Shown here in pieces: positions 46,142 through 54,434 of a stretch of 64,000 nucleotides of DNA. Source of the DNA: DASRDU01 sp046331565 (lineage in GTDB: Bacteria > Acidobacteriota > Blastocatellia > RBC074); the NCBI GenBank assembly GCA_046331565.1, contig JAXLQP010000002.1, positions 248,001 through 312,000 on the forward strand, written 5' to 3'. The stretch's first letter is position 1; each line of letters starts with the position of its first letter. Position numbers and translations under genes: made by a program. The notes beneath the pieces were generated by a model, which saw only the letters and a list, made by a program, of their open reading frames with translations, did not search any database and was not told the origin of the DNA.

Positions 46142-47104
46142 TCAGTTCAGACTTTCATCGCCCGTCAGCCGTAAAAACACATCTTCGAGGTTTGACGGGC
46201 GCAGAAAGGTTTCGCAGTTCTCATAAGCTTTGATCAGCGGCGCAAGGTGTTCGGCTGACGGGGCGAAATAAAAATGCGTCGAGCCGCGCTGTTCGGCAAT
46301 GATGTTGTCCATCTGCACGAGCGGTTGCAGCGGCTGCCCGTTGCAGCCCCGCGCTTCGAGCGCGAAATGCAGGGCGTAACGCGCAATCAGTTCACGCGGC
46401 GTGCCGCTGACCAGAATCCGCCCGTGATTGATGATCAGCAGCCGGTCACACAGTTTTTCGGCTTCATCCATGTAATGCGTCGAGAGCAGAATCGTCAGTC
46501 CCTGCCCGCGCAGTTCGCGCAGCTTTTCCCAGATCGCATGCCGCACGTGCGGATCAAGCCCCGTTGTCGGTTCATCGAGCACCAGAATCTGCGGCTGATT
46601 GATCAGCCCGCGCGCAATCATCAGACGGCGCTTCATCCCGCCTGACAGCGCCTCAATGCGGGTCGTGCGTTTGTCTTCGAGTTCGACAAAGCTGATCAGT
46701 TCATCGGTGCGCCGTTCGGCCTCGCGGCGCGGCAGGCGAAAGTAACGCGCATAAACCAGCAGGTTGTCGCGCACGTTCAGATCAGGATCGAGATTGTTTT
46801 CCTGTGGAATGACGCCGACGATTGATTTGATTTCGCGCGGGTGCGTCGTCACGTTCAGCCCGGCCACATTGAGTGTGCCTGCACTCAGCGGCGTGCGGCA
46901 GTAAATCATGCGCATCGTCGTTGACTTGCCTGCACCATTTGGCCCCAGCAGCCCGAACGCTTCGCCGGGACTGACCGTAAAGCTGATGCCGTCAACGGCG
47001 GTCAGGTCGTTGTAGCGTTTGACCAGATCGCGCGCTTCGACCGCACACGCAGCGGGCGGCGCACTGACTGAAGCAGATAATTTCTCAACTTTTCCGCGAC
47101 TCAT
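46142..47104 (-). CDS. ABC transporter ATP-binding protein (NodI/DrrA-like)
   Basis: A 320-aa ATPase. Walker A GPNGAGKSTTMR near residue 57, Q-loop VIPQENNLD, signature LSGGMKRRLMIARG, Walker B ILVLDEPTTGLDP and the H-loop STHYMDEAEKLCD. The C-terminal ~80 residues (VQMDNIIAEQRGSTHFYFAP) are the usual DrrA-type extension. The Asn-Leu-Asp after the Q-loop is the NodI pattern. It is the first gene of a two-gene export operon with the permease. Confidence 0.95.
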   Translation of the reverse strand: MSRGKVEKLSASVSAPPAACAVEARDLVKRYNDLTAVDGISFTVSPGEAFGLLGPNGAGKSTTMRMIYCRTPLSAGTLNVAGLNVTTHPREIKSIVGVIPQENNLDPDLNVRDNLLVYARYFRLPRREAERRTDELISFVELEDKRTTRIEALSGGMKRRLMIARGLINQPQILVLDEPTTGLDPHVRHAIWEKLRELRGQGLTILLSTHYMDEAEKLCDRLLIINHGRILVSGTPRELIARYALHFALEARGCNGQPLQPLVQMDNIIAEQRGSTHFYFAPSAEHLAPLIKAYENCETFLRPSNLEDVFLRLTGDESLN

Positions 47105-47173
47105 CGGCTCTTATTCACCGAACCTCAGGGCGACTCAGCCGGTTCAGATAACAATTTATTTCAGCAGGGAGAA

Positions 47174-47590
47174 ATGATGATGAAACGTTTAGTGCTTTAC
47201 ACCATTGGCGCTTTTCTGGCGGCGCTGCTTTCCGTCACGGCTTTTGCTCAACCGGGCCAGCAGCAGCGAAATCCCGAAAAGAGATTTCAGCGCCTCGACC
47301 GCAACCAGGACGGCAAAATCTCGCGCGACGAATGGCCAGGCAATCCCAGAGCCTTTGATCGCCTCGACACCAGTCAGGACGGTTTTCTGACGCGTGATGA
47401 ACTCGCTGCCGCCAGGCCGCGCCACCGGCCCGGCGCGCGGCTGCTGATGGAAATGGACAAAAACCACGACAATCAGATTTCACGCGACGAATGGACACGC
47501 AGGCCCAAAGCTTTCGACCGCCTCGACCTCAATCACGACGGCGTCATCACGCGCGAAGAACTGCAACAACTCCGGCCACGCCGACAGTAA
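47174..47590 (+). CDS. exported EF-hand calcium-binding protein
   Basis: A 138-aa protein; three successive ATGs (47174, 47177, 47180) occur and the GGGAG spacing favours the second or third. A signal peptide (LYTIGAFLAALLSVTAFAQ) is followed by four EF-hand loops: DRNQDGKISRDEW, DTSQDGFLTRDEL, DKNHDNQISRDEW and DLNHDGVITREEL, in two pairs. All have Asp at positions 1, 3 and 5 or close substitutes and Glu/Asp at 12. It is probably a periplasmic Ca2+-binding protein; its partner is unknown. Confidence 0.93.
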   Translation: MMMKRLVLYTIGAFLAALLSVTAFAQPGQQQRNPEKRFQRLDRNQDGKISRDEWPGNPRAFDRLDTSQDGFLTRDELAAARPRHRPGARLLMEMDKNHDNQISRDEWTRRPKAFDRLDLNHDGVITREELQQLRPRRQ

Positions 47591-47740
47591 GTCCAGCCCG
47601 GCATTGTGACGGATGAAGAAGAGAATACGGAACAAACGGAACAAACGAAAAATTCAGAACAGGTTCAGCGTTTTGTTCCATCTGTTCCGTTATTTCCGTC
47701 TGTTCCGTCCTCTCTCTTCCTGACTCAGCAGCATTGCCGC

Positions 47741-48400
47741 TTACGAATTCTTTACCTTCTCCCAGTCCTTCAGGAAGTTGGCCAGTCCGATGTCGGTCAG
47801 GGGATGTTTGAGCAGTTGCTCCAGTACCTTGAAGGGCATCGTGGCAATGTCAGCGCCGAGCCGGGCCGATTCGATGACGTGCAGCGGATGGCGAATGCTG
47901 GCGGCCAGAATCTGCGTATTGAATCCGTAATTGTCAAAGATTTCCCGAATCTCACCGATCAGCGCCATGCCTTCGTGGCCGATGTCGTCAAGCCGGCCAA
48001 TGAACGGGCTGACGAAAGACGATCCGGCCTTGGCTGACATCAGCGCCTGCGTCGCATTGAAAATCAGCGTCTGATTAATGCGAATGCCTTCCTTTGACAG
48101 CGTGTGGGTGGCCTGCAATCCGGCTTTGGTCATCGGCAGCTTGACGTACACGTTCGGATGAATCTTTGCCAGGTCGCGGCCTTCGCTGAGCATTCCCTCG
48201 TAATCGGTCGCCACGACTTCGGCGCTCACCGATGCGCCTTCCCAGTGCAGAATTTCGCAGATGGCGCGGATGTGTTCCCGAAAGTCAACTTTGCCTTCCT
48301 TCGCCACCAGACTTGGATTGGTGGTGACGCCGTCGAGCACGCCCAGACTGGCGGCTTCGCGGATTTCATTAAGATTGGCGGTATCAATGAAAAATTTCAT
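47741..48400 (-). CDS. transaldolase / fructose-6-phosphate aldolase family
   Basis: A 219-aa class I aldolase, start ATG 48400 with AAGGAAG. It opens MKFFIDTANLNEIREAASLG and has GVTTNPSLVAKEG, the Schiff-base Lys in YVKLPMTKAGL near residue 88, FNATQALMSAKAGSSFVSPFIGRLDD and AASIRHPLHV. This is the short TalC/MipB subfamily of about 215 residues, which may act as transaldolase in the pentose phosphate pathway or as fructose-6-phosphate aldolase. A region with GGAAC repeats that can fold (about 47625-47710) lies after its end. Confidence 0.95.
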   Translation of the reverse strand: MKFFIDTANLNEIREAASLGVLDGVTTNPSLVAKEGKVDFREHIRAICEILHWEGASVSAEVVATDYEGMLSEGRDLAKIHPNVYVKLPMTKAGLQATHTLSKEGIRINQTLIFNATQALMSAKAGSSFVSPFIGRLDDIGHEGMALIGEIREIFDNYGFNTQILAASIRHPLHVIESARLGADIATMPFKVLEQLLKHPLTDIGLANFLKDWEKVKNS

Positions 48401-48669
48401 CTCGGTCTTCCTTTCTCGCGGCTCTCGCAGTTTTCACTAAACTCTGACTTCAGTTCTGCCGATCAGTAAGTGGTGCGGTGGTTTCACTGTAACACAGCGC
48501 CGGAGTGCGACAAAGAAACGGGCTGGAGCGGGAACGGTGATGAAAACCGCCTTCCGGCCCGCTGATTTTTTTCTTGCGCGGCCCTGGTGAAATTCATAAG
48601 CTGTCGGCACCCAAACCCGCACCGGCCCTGCTGGCTCCGCTTAATGCAGCCCCTCTCCCCCAGGCAATC

Positions 48670-50220
48670 ATGATCATTCCAATAGGTCACGACCGCCAGA
48701 AAACACAGCGCCCGCCGATTGTGACTTACACCCTGGTCGCGCTGAACATCTTTTTTTTCATCATCAGCATGATCGCTGATTCAGGCCAGGAACGTGAAAT
48801 CAGATCGGCGCTGAAGGATGTGATCGAATACGCTGAAAAACACCAGCACGTCGTCGTCAATGAAAAGATCGAGGAGCTGGTCGCCCGGCTGGGCGGCCTT
48901 GAGGCCATCGAATTCCGCGAAGAGATGCGCGAGCGGCGACTGAGCCTGCAGGCGGGCGCCGATCAGAGTGCTTCGCTGATTCTGGATCAGCCGGAAATGG
49001 ATCTGCTGGCGACGCGCCTGGCGAGAGTCTGGGACAATTACTGGGTCAATCGCTTCGGTTTTGTGCCGAGTCGTCACGTTGCTTCGGCCTTCAATTATCT
49101 GAGCTGTATTTTTCTGCACGGCGGGCTGCTGCATCTGGCGGGCAATATGCTCTACCTGATGCTGGCCGGAATTGCGATTGAGGATTTGTGGGGGCGCGGC
49201 GTTTATCTGATCTTTTATCTGTTCAGCGGTGTGGCGGCGACGCTGGCGCATTTTGCCTTCGAGCCGCACAGCGAAGTGCCGGTCATCGGCGCTTCAGGAG
49301 CCATTGCCGGGCTGATGGGCGCGTTTATGGTGCGCCACTTCCGCGCCCGCGTGAAATTCTTTTACGCCTTCTTTTTCTTCATCCGCCGGGGCACGTTTCA
49401 CATTCCGGCGTATGTCGTGCTGCCGTTGTGGCTGTTGCAGCAGTTGTTTTTTGCCACGCTCACCACGCAGCTTGGCATCAGCGCCGGAGTCGCGTTCTGG
49501 GCGCACATCGGCGGCTTTGCGTTTGGCGCAGCGGTGGCCGCGCTGCTCCATCACGGCGGCATTGAGTTGCGTTACCTGACGCCGCAGATCGAAGCGCAGG
49601 TCAGCTTCGATAAAAGCCACGTCGTCAATGAAGCCCTTGACCTGCTCAATCAGGGTGATGCCGATGTGGCGCTGCCGAAGCTTCAGATGCGGCTGCAGGC
49701 CCGGCCCGATGACGTGGACACGATGTATGCGCTCGCGCAGGCTTACTATCAACTGGGCCGCCGCCACGAAATGGAAGCGCTCTTTCATCAGATCATCCGG
49801 TTGCAGATCAAGGCCGGAAACCGCGATGCCGCGCTGAATGCTTACGGGACGCTGCTTGACACTTACAGCGAGGACGAAAAGCAGACGCCGCTGCCGCCGC
49901 GCGAATGGATGCTGCTGTGCGATTACCTGAAGGAAATCGAACGCCCCGAAGAAGCCTCAGGCGAATATCTCAAACTGGCCGATGCCTATCCTGACCAGCC
50001 TTATGCAATCAAGGCGCTGATCTGCGCGGCTGAACTGTGCCTGCAACATCTCAATGAACGCGAACGCGCGCGCGCCCTGTTCAAGCGGGCCGCCGCGATG
50101 TCGGCCAACTCTCCGGCGTGGCGTTCGCGCATCGCTGCGGGACTGGTTCAGATTGAAAGCTCCAGCTCAACGGCAAAGCTGCTGAACAACTTTCAGTTCC
50201 CCGACGGGCACGAAGAATAA
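48670..50220 (+). CDS. rhomboid-family intramembrane protease with C-terminal TPR region
   Basis: A 516-aa protein, start ATG 48670 (MIIPIGHDRQKTQRPPIVTYTLVALNI), the usual rhomboid opening; an upstream in-frame start would add a non-homologous stretch. Between TM1 and TM2 is a ~90-residue helical insert (HQHVVVNEKIEELVARLGGLEAIEF). The catalytic Ser is in VIGASGAIAGLMGAF and the His in FWAHIGGFAFGAAVA. FLHGGLLHLAGNMLYL is the conserved loop. Residues ~325-516 hold TPR-like helices (ALDLLNQGDADVALPKLQMRLQ, TMYALAQAYYQLGRRHEMEALF). The TPR part probably recruits substrates on the cytoplasmic side. Confidence 0.92.
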   Translation: MIIPIGHDRQKTQRPPIVTYTLVALNIFFFIISMIADSGQEREIRSALKDVIEYAEKHQHVVVNEKIEELVARLGGLEAIEFREEMRERRLSLQAGADQSASLILDQPEMDLLATRLARVWDNYWVNRFGFVPSRHVASAFNYLSCIFLHGGLLHLAGNMLYLMLAGIAIEDLWGRGVYLIFYLFSGVAATLAHFAFEPHSEVPVIGASGAIAGLMGAFMVRHFRARVKFFYAFFFFIRRGTFHIPAYVVLPLWLLQQLFFATLTTQLGISAGVAFWAHIGGFAFGAAVAALLHHGGIELRYLTPQIEAQVSFDKSHVVNEALDLLNQGDADVALPKLQMRLQARPDDVDTMYALAQAYYQLGRRHEMEALFHQIIRLQIKAGNRDAALNAYGTLLDTYSEDEKQTPLPPREWMLLCDYLKEIERPEEASGEYLKLADAYPDQPYAIKALICAAELCLQHLNERERARALFKRAAAMSANSPAWRSRIAAGLVQIESSSSTAKLLNNFQFPDGHEE

Positions 50221-50324
50221 CTGGGCGCTGCCTTGAAAAATTCCGGCAAAAGAAAGACGATCTGCGCGTTGCGATCCTGAGTAACCGTTGCGCCTGAATC
50301 ACTGATCGTCAATTGAGTGCCGTG

Positions 50325-50612
50325 ATGACTTACGACGAATTTACCGCCACGCTCAATAACTCTGAACCGCCCGCCCGTCTGTCACCCTGCCTGGCTGCGC
50401 TCTGGCACGAACGGCGCGGCGACTGGAACACCGCTCACGAAATTGTGCAGGACATTGAAACCAGCGAAGCCGCTGCCGTTCACGCTTACCTGCACCGCCG
50501 CGAAGGCGACCTCTCGAACGCGCAATACTGGTATCGCCGCGCCGGGCGTTACGCCGATCTGACGCTGCCGACCGAACAGGAATGGGAAAAGCTGGTGCAG
50601 GAAATGTTGTAA
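50325..50612 (+). CDS. small conserved-type cytoplasmic protein (TPR-like), unknown
   Basis: A 95-aa protein from ATG 50325 (MTYDEFTATLNN); a start 12 nt earlier is possible. The sequence has two helical pairs with a TPR-like look: LAALWHERRGDWNTAHEIVQD and AYLHRREGDLSNAQYWYRRAGR. It is acidic at the C-terminus (EQEWEKLVQEML). No signal peptide. It lies between the rhomboid and the Tat-dependent aminotransferase-like gene, all on the plus strand. No function can be given. Confidence 0.7.
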   Translation: MTYDEFTATLNNSEPPARLSPCLAALWHERRGDWNTAHEIVQDIETSEAAAVHAYLHRREGDLSNAQYWYRRAGRYADLTLPTEQEWEKLVQEML

Positions 50613-50721
50613 CCCACCCTCTGCAAATCGCACCCCGCATGCCATAATCGCGGCCTGCAAACGCGGGCAATCAGTCGTTGCCGTCACCACAAAACCAGTC
50701 ACCAGCCGAAGGAGACCGCTG

Positions 50722-52095
50722 ATGAAAAACAAGCTGTCACGGCGTCGTTTCATTTCATCCACCTGCACCGGAGCCGCGCTGGCAGGCCTCAGCAGCCGCA
50801 GCACCATTCAGCCTGCTTCTTCAGCCGCGCCACGCATTGCATCCGTCACCAGCGAAAAACCGGCGCTGCTTGGCGGCAGGCCCGTGCGCGCTGAATCATT
50901 TCCGTCCTGGCCTGTGATCAGTGAACGCGAAGAGCAGATGCTGATGCAGGCGCTGCGCAGCAAACGCTGGGGCCGTCACAACAACGGCAGTCTGGTTGAG
51001 AAATTTGAAAAGACGTGGGCTGAACGGCTGAGCGTCAGGCATTGTCTTGCAACGGCGAGCGGAACCAGCGCGCTGGCGGCTTCGGTCAATGCGCTTGAAA
51101 TCGGGCCGGGCGATGAAGTCATCGTGCCGCCTTACACTTTTGTCGCGACGATCAATGTCGTGCTGTTGCAACACGCGCTGCCGGTCTTTGTGGACAGCGA
51201 CCGCGAAACGTTTCAGATTGACGCGGGCAAAATCGAAGCCGCCATTACGTCGCGCACGCGCTGCATTCTGCCCGTTCACCTCGGCGGCGCAGCGGCTGAT
51301 CTGGACGTGATTCTGGCAACGGCGAAAAAACACAACCTGCCCGTCATCGAAGACGCCTGTCAGTCGCATCTGGCCGAATGGAAAAAACAGAAAGTCGGCA
51401 CGCTCGGTGATCTGGGCTGCTTCAGTCTGCAGGCCTCAAAAAATCTCAACTCCGGCGAAGGCGGCGCCGTCGTCAGCAACAACGAACGCCTGCTTGAAAT
51501 CTGCCGCAGCTTTCACAATCAGGGCCGCGCCGCCGCCAACAGCAATATGACTTATGCCCGCAACGGCGATAACCGCCGCATGACCGAATTTCAGGGCGCG
51601 ATTCTGCTGGCGCAGCTCACCAGGCTCGAAGAGCAGGCTGCCCTCAGAGAACAGAACGCCGAATACCTGACCCGCCAGTTGCGCGAAATTCCCGGCATCA
51701 AACCCGCCCGCATGTACGAAGGCTGCACGCGCAATGCGTATCACCTGTATATGTTCCGCTACGATGCGCCGCAGTTCAGCGGCCTCGCGCGTGACCGCTT
51801 TCTCGCCGCCCTGCGCGCCGAAGGCGTGCCGTGTTCGGGCGGCTATGAACCACTCAACAAAGAGCAGTTTCTGAAAACCGCGCTCAGTTCGCGGGCTTAT
51901 CGTTACATCTATGCTGACAAGGTGCTGAAGGATCTGGCCGAACGCAACAGTCATTGCCCCGAAAACGACAAACTGTGTCAGGAGGCCGTCTGGCTGACGC
52001 AGAACATGCTGCTCGGCACAAGGCAGGATATGGATCAGATTGCCGAAGCGATCAGAAAGATTCAGCAGCAGGCAGGCCTGCTGGCGCGGGCGTAA
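50722..52095 (+). CDS. DegT/DnrJ/EryC1 family PLP-dependent aminotransferase with Tat signal
   Basis: A 457-aa protein with AAGGAGA upstream. The N-terminus, KLSRRRFISSTCTGAALAGL, is a twin-arginine export signal. The aminotransferase fold follows from about residue 50: KRWGRHNNGSLVEKFE, CLATASGTSALAASVNALEIGPGDEVIVPPYT-type motifs, VIEDACQSHLAEW with the PLP-binding Asp, and FSLQASKNLNSGEGGAVV with the PLP Lys. C-terminal SGGYEPLN. Family members aminate ketosugars in the cytoplasm, so export by Tat as a folded PLP enzyme is unusual, though known in some soil bacteria. Substrate unknown. Confidence 0.92.
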   Translation: MKNKLSRRRFISSTCTGAALAGLSSRSTIQPASSAAPRIASVTSEKPALLGGRPVRAESFPSWPVISEREEQMLMQALRSKRWGRHNNGSLVEKFEKTWAERLSVRHCLATASGTSALAASVNALEIGPGDEVIVPPYTFVATINVVLLQHALPVFVDSDRETFQIDAGKIEAAITSRTRCILPVHLGGAAADLDVILATAKKHNLPVIEDACQSHLAEWKKQKVGTLGDLGCFSLQASKNLNSGEGGAVVSNNERLLEICRSFHNQGRAAANSNMTYARNGDNRRMTEFQGAILLAQLTRLEEQAALREQNAEYLTRQLREIPGIKPARMYEGCTRNAYHLYMFRYDAPQFSGLARDRFLAALRAEGVPCSGGYEPLNKEQFLKTALSSRAYRYIYADKVLKDLAERNSHCPENDKLCQEAVWLTQNMLLGTRQDMDQIAEAIRKIQQQAGLLARA

Positions 52096-52309
52096 ACAAG
52101 GTGATTCTTTCCGCTTCAGCCAGAACGGCCTCAGCCGCTTCACGGCTTACAGAAGGAAAGTATTCCAGAAAATCCTCAAGCGAATAATTCCAGCGCAGGT
52201 AATCGAACAGTGTTTTGACTGGCACTCGCGTACCGCGAAAGACCGGAGTGCCACCCAGAATTTCGGGATCCACGGTGATGGGCAGGGCCGATGAATCTGT
52301 CTTTGACAT
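52052..52309 (-). CDS. DUF433 family (VapB-type antitoxin-like) protein
   Basis: An 85-aa protein on the minus strand with the DUF433 core ITVDPEILGGTPVFRGTRVPVKTLFDYL, a winged-helix-like DNA-binding fold. Its last 44 nt overlap the end of the convergent aminotransferase gene. DUF433 proteins commonly pair with a downstream PIN-type toxin (DUF5615), but nothing follows here because the aminotransferase occupies that DNA. It is therefore an orphan, maybe the remains of a toxin-antitoxin pair. Confidence 0.88.
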   Translation of the reverse strand: MSKTDSSALPITVDPEILGGTPVFRGTRVPVKTLFDYLRWNYSLEDFLEYFPSVSREAAEAVLAEAERITLFTPAPAGLPAAESF

Positions 52310-52408
52310 AACTGCCTCCTGCGTTGCTGAAAGTTCTGACGGCGATCAGCGCCGCAGCATTCTTTTCAGATCAGAAAAGCTGACCATCACCGGCCCTTCC
52401 GCTGAGGC

Positions 52409-53281
52409 TCAGTGACCCAGCACTTCCTTTACCTTTGCGCCAATCTCCGCCGGGCTTCTGACGATGTGGATTCCGGCGGTTTCCATCGCGGCGAACTTTT
52501 CTGCCGCAGTGCCTTTGCCACCTGAAATGATGGCGCCGGCGTGGCCCATCCGGCGGCCCGGAGGCGCAGTCTGACCGGCAATGAAACCGACGATGGGCTT
52601 TTTGACGTGCGCTCTGGCGTATTCGGCGGCTTCTTCTTCGGCGGTTCCGCCGATTTCACCGATCATCACGATGGCGTCGGTGTCCGGATCGTTATTGAAA
52701 AGTTCGAGCGCGTCGCGCTGCGTGGTGCCGATGACCGGATCGCCGCCGATGCCGATGCAGGTGGACTGCCCCAGGCCGAGCGCCGTCAACTGACCGACAG
52801 CTTCATAGGTCAGCGTCCCGCTGCGCGAAACCACACCGACGCGGCCTTCCTTGTGAATGCGGGCGGGCATAATGCCGACCTTGCATTTGCCAGGCGAAAT
52901 GACGCCGGGACAGTTCGGGCCGATCAGCCTTGAATTGCGCGCTCTGATGTATTGATAAGCCTTCACCATATCGAGCGCCGGAATGCCTTCGGTAATGCAG
53001 ACAATCAGCGGAATCCACGCATCGGCGGCTTCCATAATCGCATCGGCAGCAAACGGCGGCGGCACATAAATGACCGTCGCATTTGCGCCTGTTTCCTTCA
53101 CGGCATCAGCTACGGTATTGAAAACCGGAATGCCTTCGTGCGTGGTGCCGCCCTTGCCAGGCGTTACGCCGCCGACAATGTTGGTGCCGTAATCGCGCAT
53201 TTGCAGCGCGTGAAAAGTGCCTTCCTTCCCGGTCAGTCCCTGAACAATCAGGCGGGTATTTTTGTCAACCAGAACGCTCAC
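52409..53281 (-). CDS. sucD: succinyl-CoA ligase (ADP-forming) alpha subunit
   Basis: A 290-aa citric-acid-cycle enzyme. I take GTG 53281 as start because AAGGAGG lies 7 nt upstream and VSVLVDKNTRLIVQGLTGKEG is the family N-terminus; an earlier start adds 13 residues. CoA-binding Rossmann domain (GGVTPGKGGTTHEGIPVF, NCPGVISPGKCKVGIMP), RVGVVSRSGTLTYEAVGQL, and the active-site phosphohistidine in GRRMGHAGAIISGGKGTA. sucC is not adjacent: a non-coding region and a hydrolase lie upstream instead, so the two subunits are unlinked or at least separated. Confidence 0.96.
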   Translation of the reverse strand: MSVLVDKNTRLIVQGLTGKEGTFHALQMRDYGTNIVGGVTPGKGGTTHEGIPVFNTVADAVKETGANATVIYVPPPFAADAIMEAADAWIPLIVCITEGIPALDMVKAYQYIRARNSRLIGPNCPGVISPGKCKVGIMPARIHKEGRVGVVSRSGTLTYEAVGQLTALGLGQSTCIGIGGDPVIGTTQRDALELFNNDPDTDAIVMIGEIGGTAEEEAAEYARAHVKKPIVGFIAGQTAPPGRRMGHAGAIISGGKGTAAEKFAAMETAGIHIVRSPAEIGAKVKEVLGH

Positions 53282-53666
53282 CAGCTTGCCTCCTTCGACC
53301 ACCCCGGCACGTGAGTTCACGCCGGACGGTCAGTTGTGAATTTGAAAAAGATGAGTGCAGGAATGCGAAAAAAATTGAGGCGCAGGATAGCACAGCACCT
53401 GCGACCTTGCCAGCGCACGGACTTCAGGCCATTGTCCTGAAGTCCGCGAGTCAGGCAGAAAACAGGTCGCTTCCCCGTAGTAACGAATTCATTCGTTCTG
53501 CGTCCGGAACCGCGTTGCTTCAGAAGCAGAACGAATGAATTCGTTACTACGGGGCGAGTCGAGTTATTTTCAAATGGTCTGAACCTGACGCCATCAGGCC
53601 TCAGGGCCGCCCCCCGACGGCTGAACCAGGAGCGCAGGATCACGCCCGATTCAGCCAGCGCCTGTT
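53282..53666. other. 385-nt intergenic region with two hairpins
   Basis: No gene recognised. An 11-bp perfect stem (53418-53428 CGGACTTCAGG with 53436-53446, 7-nt loop) and the 29-bp inverted repeat at 53473-53554 occupy it. The sucD promoter lies in the first part on the minus strand. Confidence 0.5.
53473..53554. repeat. 29-bp perfect inverted repeat (intergenic hairpin)
   Basis: Arms 53473-53501 and 53526-53554 begin CCCCGTAGTAACGAATTCAT and are exactly complementary; the loop is 24 nt. Same architecture as the other intergenic hairpins but a different sequence. Confidence 0.85.
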
Positions 53667-54434
53667 TCACTTCAGTCTTGATGCAAAGAATTCACAGGTC
53701 GCGCGCGCCACTTCTTCTTTTTCAGCGGTCAGGCGGTGATCGCCGCTCTTGAAAAGCAGCAGTTCGACATCCTGCGTCGCACAGCGCGAAACGAAATCGA
53801 GGCTTTCGCCGTAAGGCACCGTGACATCGCGCATGCCGTGAACGATCAGCAGCGGCGAGCGAAAGCGCGCGGCCATGTCTTCGAGCTTGTAATTTTCCAT
53901 TTCGGCCAGCAGCCCGTAGCTGATGTCGGCATCCACGAATTCATTGCGGAAGTGGTAACGGCCCGTCCGCTGAAATTCCTTGCGTTCGGCTTTGGTCAGC
54001 GAGCGAAATTCGAGGAAGTGAAACGCAGGCGCAATCAGAGCGCAGCCTTTGACCCGCGCCGGTTCACGCGCCGTAAACCACGCGACAGCCCAGCCGCCCA
54101 TGCTGGAGCCGACCAGAAAGACAGGCGCGCCCAGACGGGTCGTGACAGCATTGACGATCAGTTCCAGGTCTTCGATCAGCCGCGAACCGCGCAGGTCGGT
54201 CATCGTGCTGTCAGATGCACCGTGACTGCGAAAGTCGCACGCCGCAAAGGCCCAGCCGCGCCGCGCACATTCAGCCTCAAGCGCGGTCGCCTTCTCGCCG
54301 CCGTGCGTCGAACCGAAGCCGTGCGCAAAAACCACTGCCGGAGTCTCCGGCCCGGCCTCATCATCAAAACTCAGCACTCCGCGCACGGCTTCAACTTCAC
54401 TGACTGCAATTTCAAACTGCTCACGCTGTCTCAT
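53667..54434 (-). CDS. alpha/beta hydrolase (serine hydrolase)
   Basis: A 255-aa cytoplasmic hydrolase, ATG 54434; it overlaps the cca stop by 14 nt. The fold landmarks are VVFAHGFGSTHGGEKA, ACDFRSHGASD, nucleophile elbow VGSSMGGWAVAW near residue 113, HGMRDVTVPYGES with the Asp and SGDHRLTAEKE with the His. It resembles PF12146/Hydrolase_4-type esterases. Its coupling to cca suggests co-expression but no shared pathway is known. Confidence 0.88.
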   Translation of the reverse strand: MRQREQFEIAVSEVEAVRGVLSFDDEAGPETPAVVFAHGFGSTHGGEKATALEAECARRGWAFAACDFRSHGASDSTMTDLRGSRLIEDLELIVNAVTTRLGAPVFLVGSSMGGWAVAWFTAREPARVKGCALIAPAFHFLEFRSLTKAERKEFQRTGRYHFRNEFVDADISYGLLAEMENYKLEDMAARFRSPLLIVHGMRDVTVPYGESLDFVSRCATQDVELLLFKSGDHRLTAEKEEVARATCEFFASRLK

